This document shows positions 47,106-47,257 of a DNA stretch of 47,257 nt, piece by piece. The position numbers and the translations under genes are program-made. A model generated the notes under the pieces. The model was not told where the DNA came from, searched no databases, and worked only from the letters and a program-made list of their open reading frames with translations. Origin of the DNA: Micromonospora arida (lineage in GTDB: Bacteria; Actinomycetota; Actinomycetes; Mycobacteriales; Micromonosporaceae); the NCBI RefSeq assembly GCF_003857035.1, contig NZ_QGSY01000223.1, positions 1 through 47,257 of the forward strand, in the 5' to 3' direction. Position 1 is the first letter of the stretch, and the number at the start of each line of letters is the position of its first letter.

Positions 47106-47222
47106 ATGACCACACCCACCGATCAACAAGGTGCAGACCGCGGCCGGCAAGATCATTCCGGACCGGCTCAAGTCCGAGCAGCACCGCCGGATAGCCGAAC
47201 CAGGCTGCTAACCCCCTGGCCC
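47106..47222 (+). CDS. Unidentified gene, start only (cut by contig end)
   Basis: An ATG at 47106 with a strong AGAAGGAG ribosome site 8 bp upstream opens a frame for about 39 codons (MTTPTDQQGADRGRQDHSGP at the start) before true sequence ends. The encoded part is hydrophilic and low-complexity; no family is recognisable. Another frame here is also open, but lacks a start. Divergent from glyA with a ~258-bp gap that holds the riboswitch leader and promoter region. Codons after 47222 are adapter sequence and should be ignored. Confidence 0.4.
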
Positions 47223-47255
47223 CTGCCTCTTATACACATCTGACGCTGCCGACGA
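47223..47255. other. Nextera transposase adapter sequence (assembly artefact)
   Basis: The terminal bases contain CTCTTATACACATCT followed by GACGCTGCCGACGA, which is the Nextera mosaic end plus read adapter (reference CTGTCTCTTATACACATCT), with one mismatch near the left end (CTGCCTC). Two further bases complete the window. This is not genomic DNA of the organism. Confidence 0.95.
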
Positions 47256-47257
47256 AC

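Noticed and set aside
45567..47243. Plus-strand 558-codon frame running into the contig end
   Set aside because: Shadow of glyA, then non-coding leader, then adapter; only the short frame from 47106 has its own ribosome site.
1..47257. tRNA or rRNA genes
   Set aside because: No cloverleaf-like sequence or rRNA signature was recognised on either strand by eye; a tRNAscan run would be needed to exclude one fully.

Overview
The window is a high-GC actinomycete contig end, most like Micromonospora or a close relative. That placement rests on the very GC-rich third codon positions, the many GTG starts and 1-8 bp gene overlaps, a whiE-type spore-pigment cluster, and palindromic intergenic elements with GATCTTGC or GATCATG ends. 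The last ~33 bases match a Nextera transposase adapter, so the right end is an assembly artefact.

Layout. (1) 1-8.0 kb: ordinary chromosome. It holds a secreted GH81 beta-1,3-glucanase open at the left edge, a YjbR-like protein, a DUF1223 protein, a GNAT, a TetR regulator with a probable operator, an isocitrate lyase/PEP mutase-family enzyme, an anchored helix-hairpin-helix protein, and two decayed short-chain dehydrogenases (4.8 and 6.0-6.7 kb). (2) 8.3-19.6 kb: a whiE-like type II polyketide cluster. A FAD hydroxylase, a TcmI-type cyclase and a SARP regulator lie on the minus strand. Facing away on the plus strand are a second TcmI-type cyclase, a complete acetyl-CoA carboxylase (fused carboxyltransferase, BCCP, biotin carboxylase), an ACP fused to an aromatase/cyclase, a cupin, KS-alpha, KS-beta/CLF and a small ABM-type monooxygenase. 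The carboxylase makes malonyl-CoA, KS/CLF/ACP build the poly-beta-ketone, and cyclases and oxygenases fold and oxidise it. (3) 19.8-20.6 kb: a D-aminopeptidase followed by an 84-bp MITE-like inverted repeat.

(4) 21.0-45.0 kb: a second biosynthetic cluster I cannot match to a known product. A long plus-strand operon carries an AMP-ligase, two discrete ACPs, a KS with an altered catalytic triad, a PF13723 KS-like protein, a second AMP-ligase, a canonical KS, 4-hydroxymandelate synthase (HmaS), a phytanoyl-CoA-hydroxylase-type oxygenase, a DUF3050 haem-oxygenase-fold protein, alpha and beta subunits of a PDH-type E1, and an ATP-grasp ligase. A PPTase lies antisense between the first ligase and ACP1. 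After an SGNH hydrolase, a zinc-ribbon membrane protein and a divergent MFS exporter/AMP-ligase pair comes a second plus operon: secreted SGNH hydrolase, P450, alpha/beta hydrolase, hydroxymandelate oxidase (Hmo) and hydroxyphenylglycine aminotransferase (HpgT). HmaS, Hmo and HpgT form a full route from (4-hydroxy)phenylpyruvate to (4-hydroxy)phenylglycine. The simplest reading is an arylglycine joined to, or an aryl acid priming, a chain made by free-standing KS/ACP proteins. No KR, DH or NRPS module is visible.

(5) 45.0-47.3 kb: a DUF4177-like protein, a strong bidirectional palindrome, serine hydroxymethyltransferase glyA preceded by a ZTP-riboswitch-like leader, the first codons of an unidentified gene, and adapter sequence.
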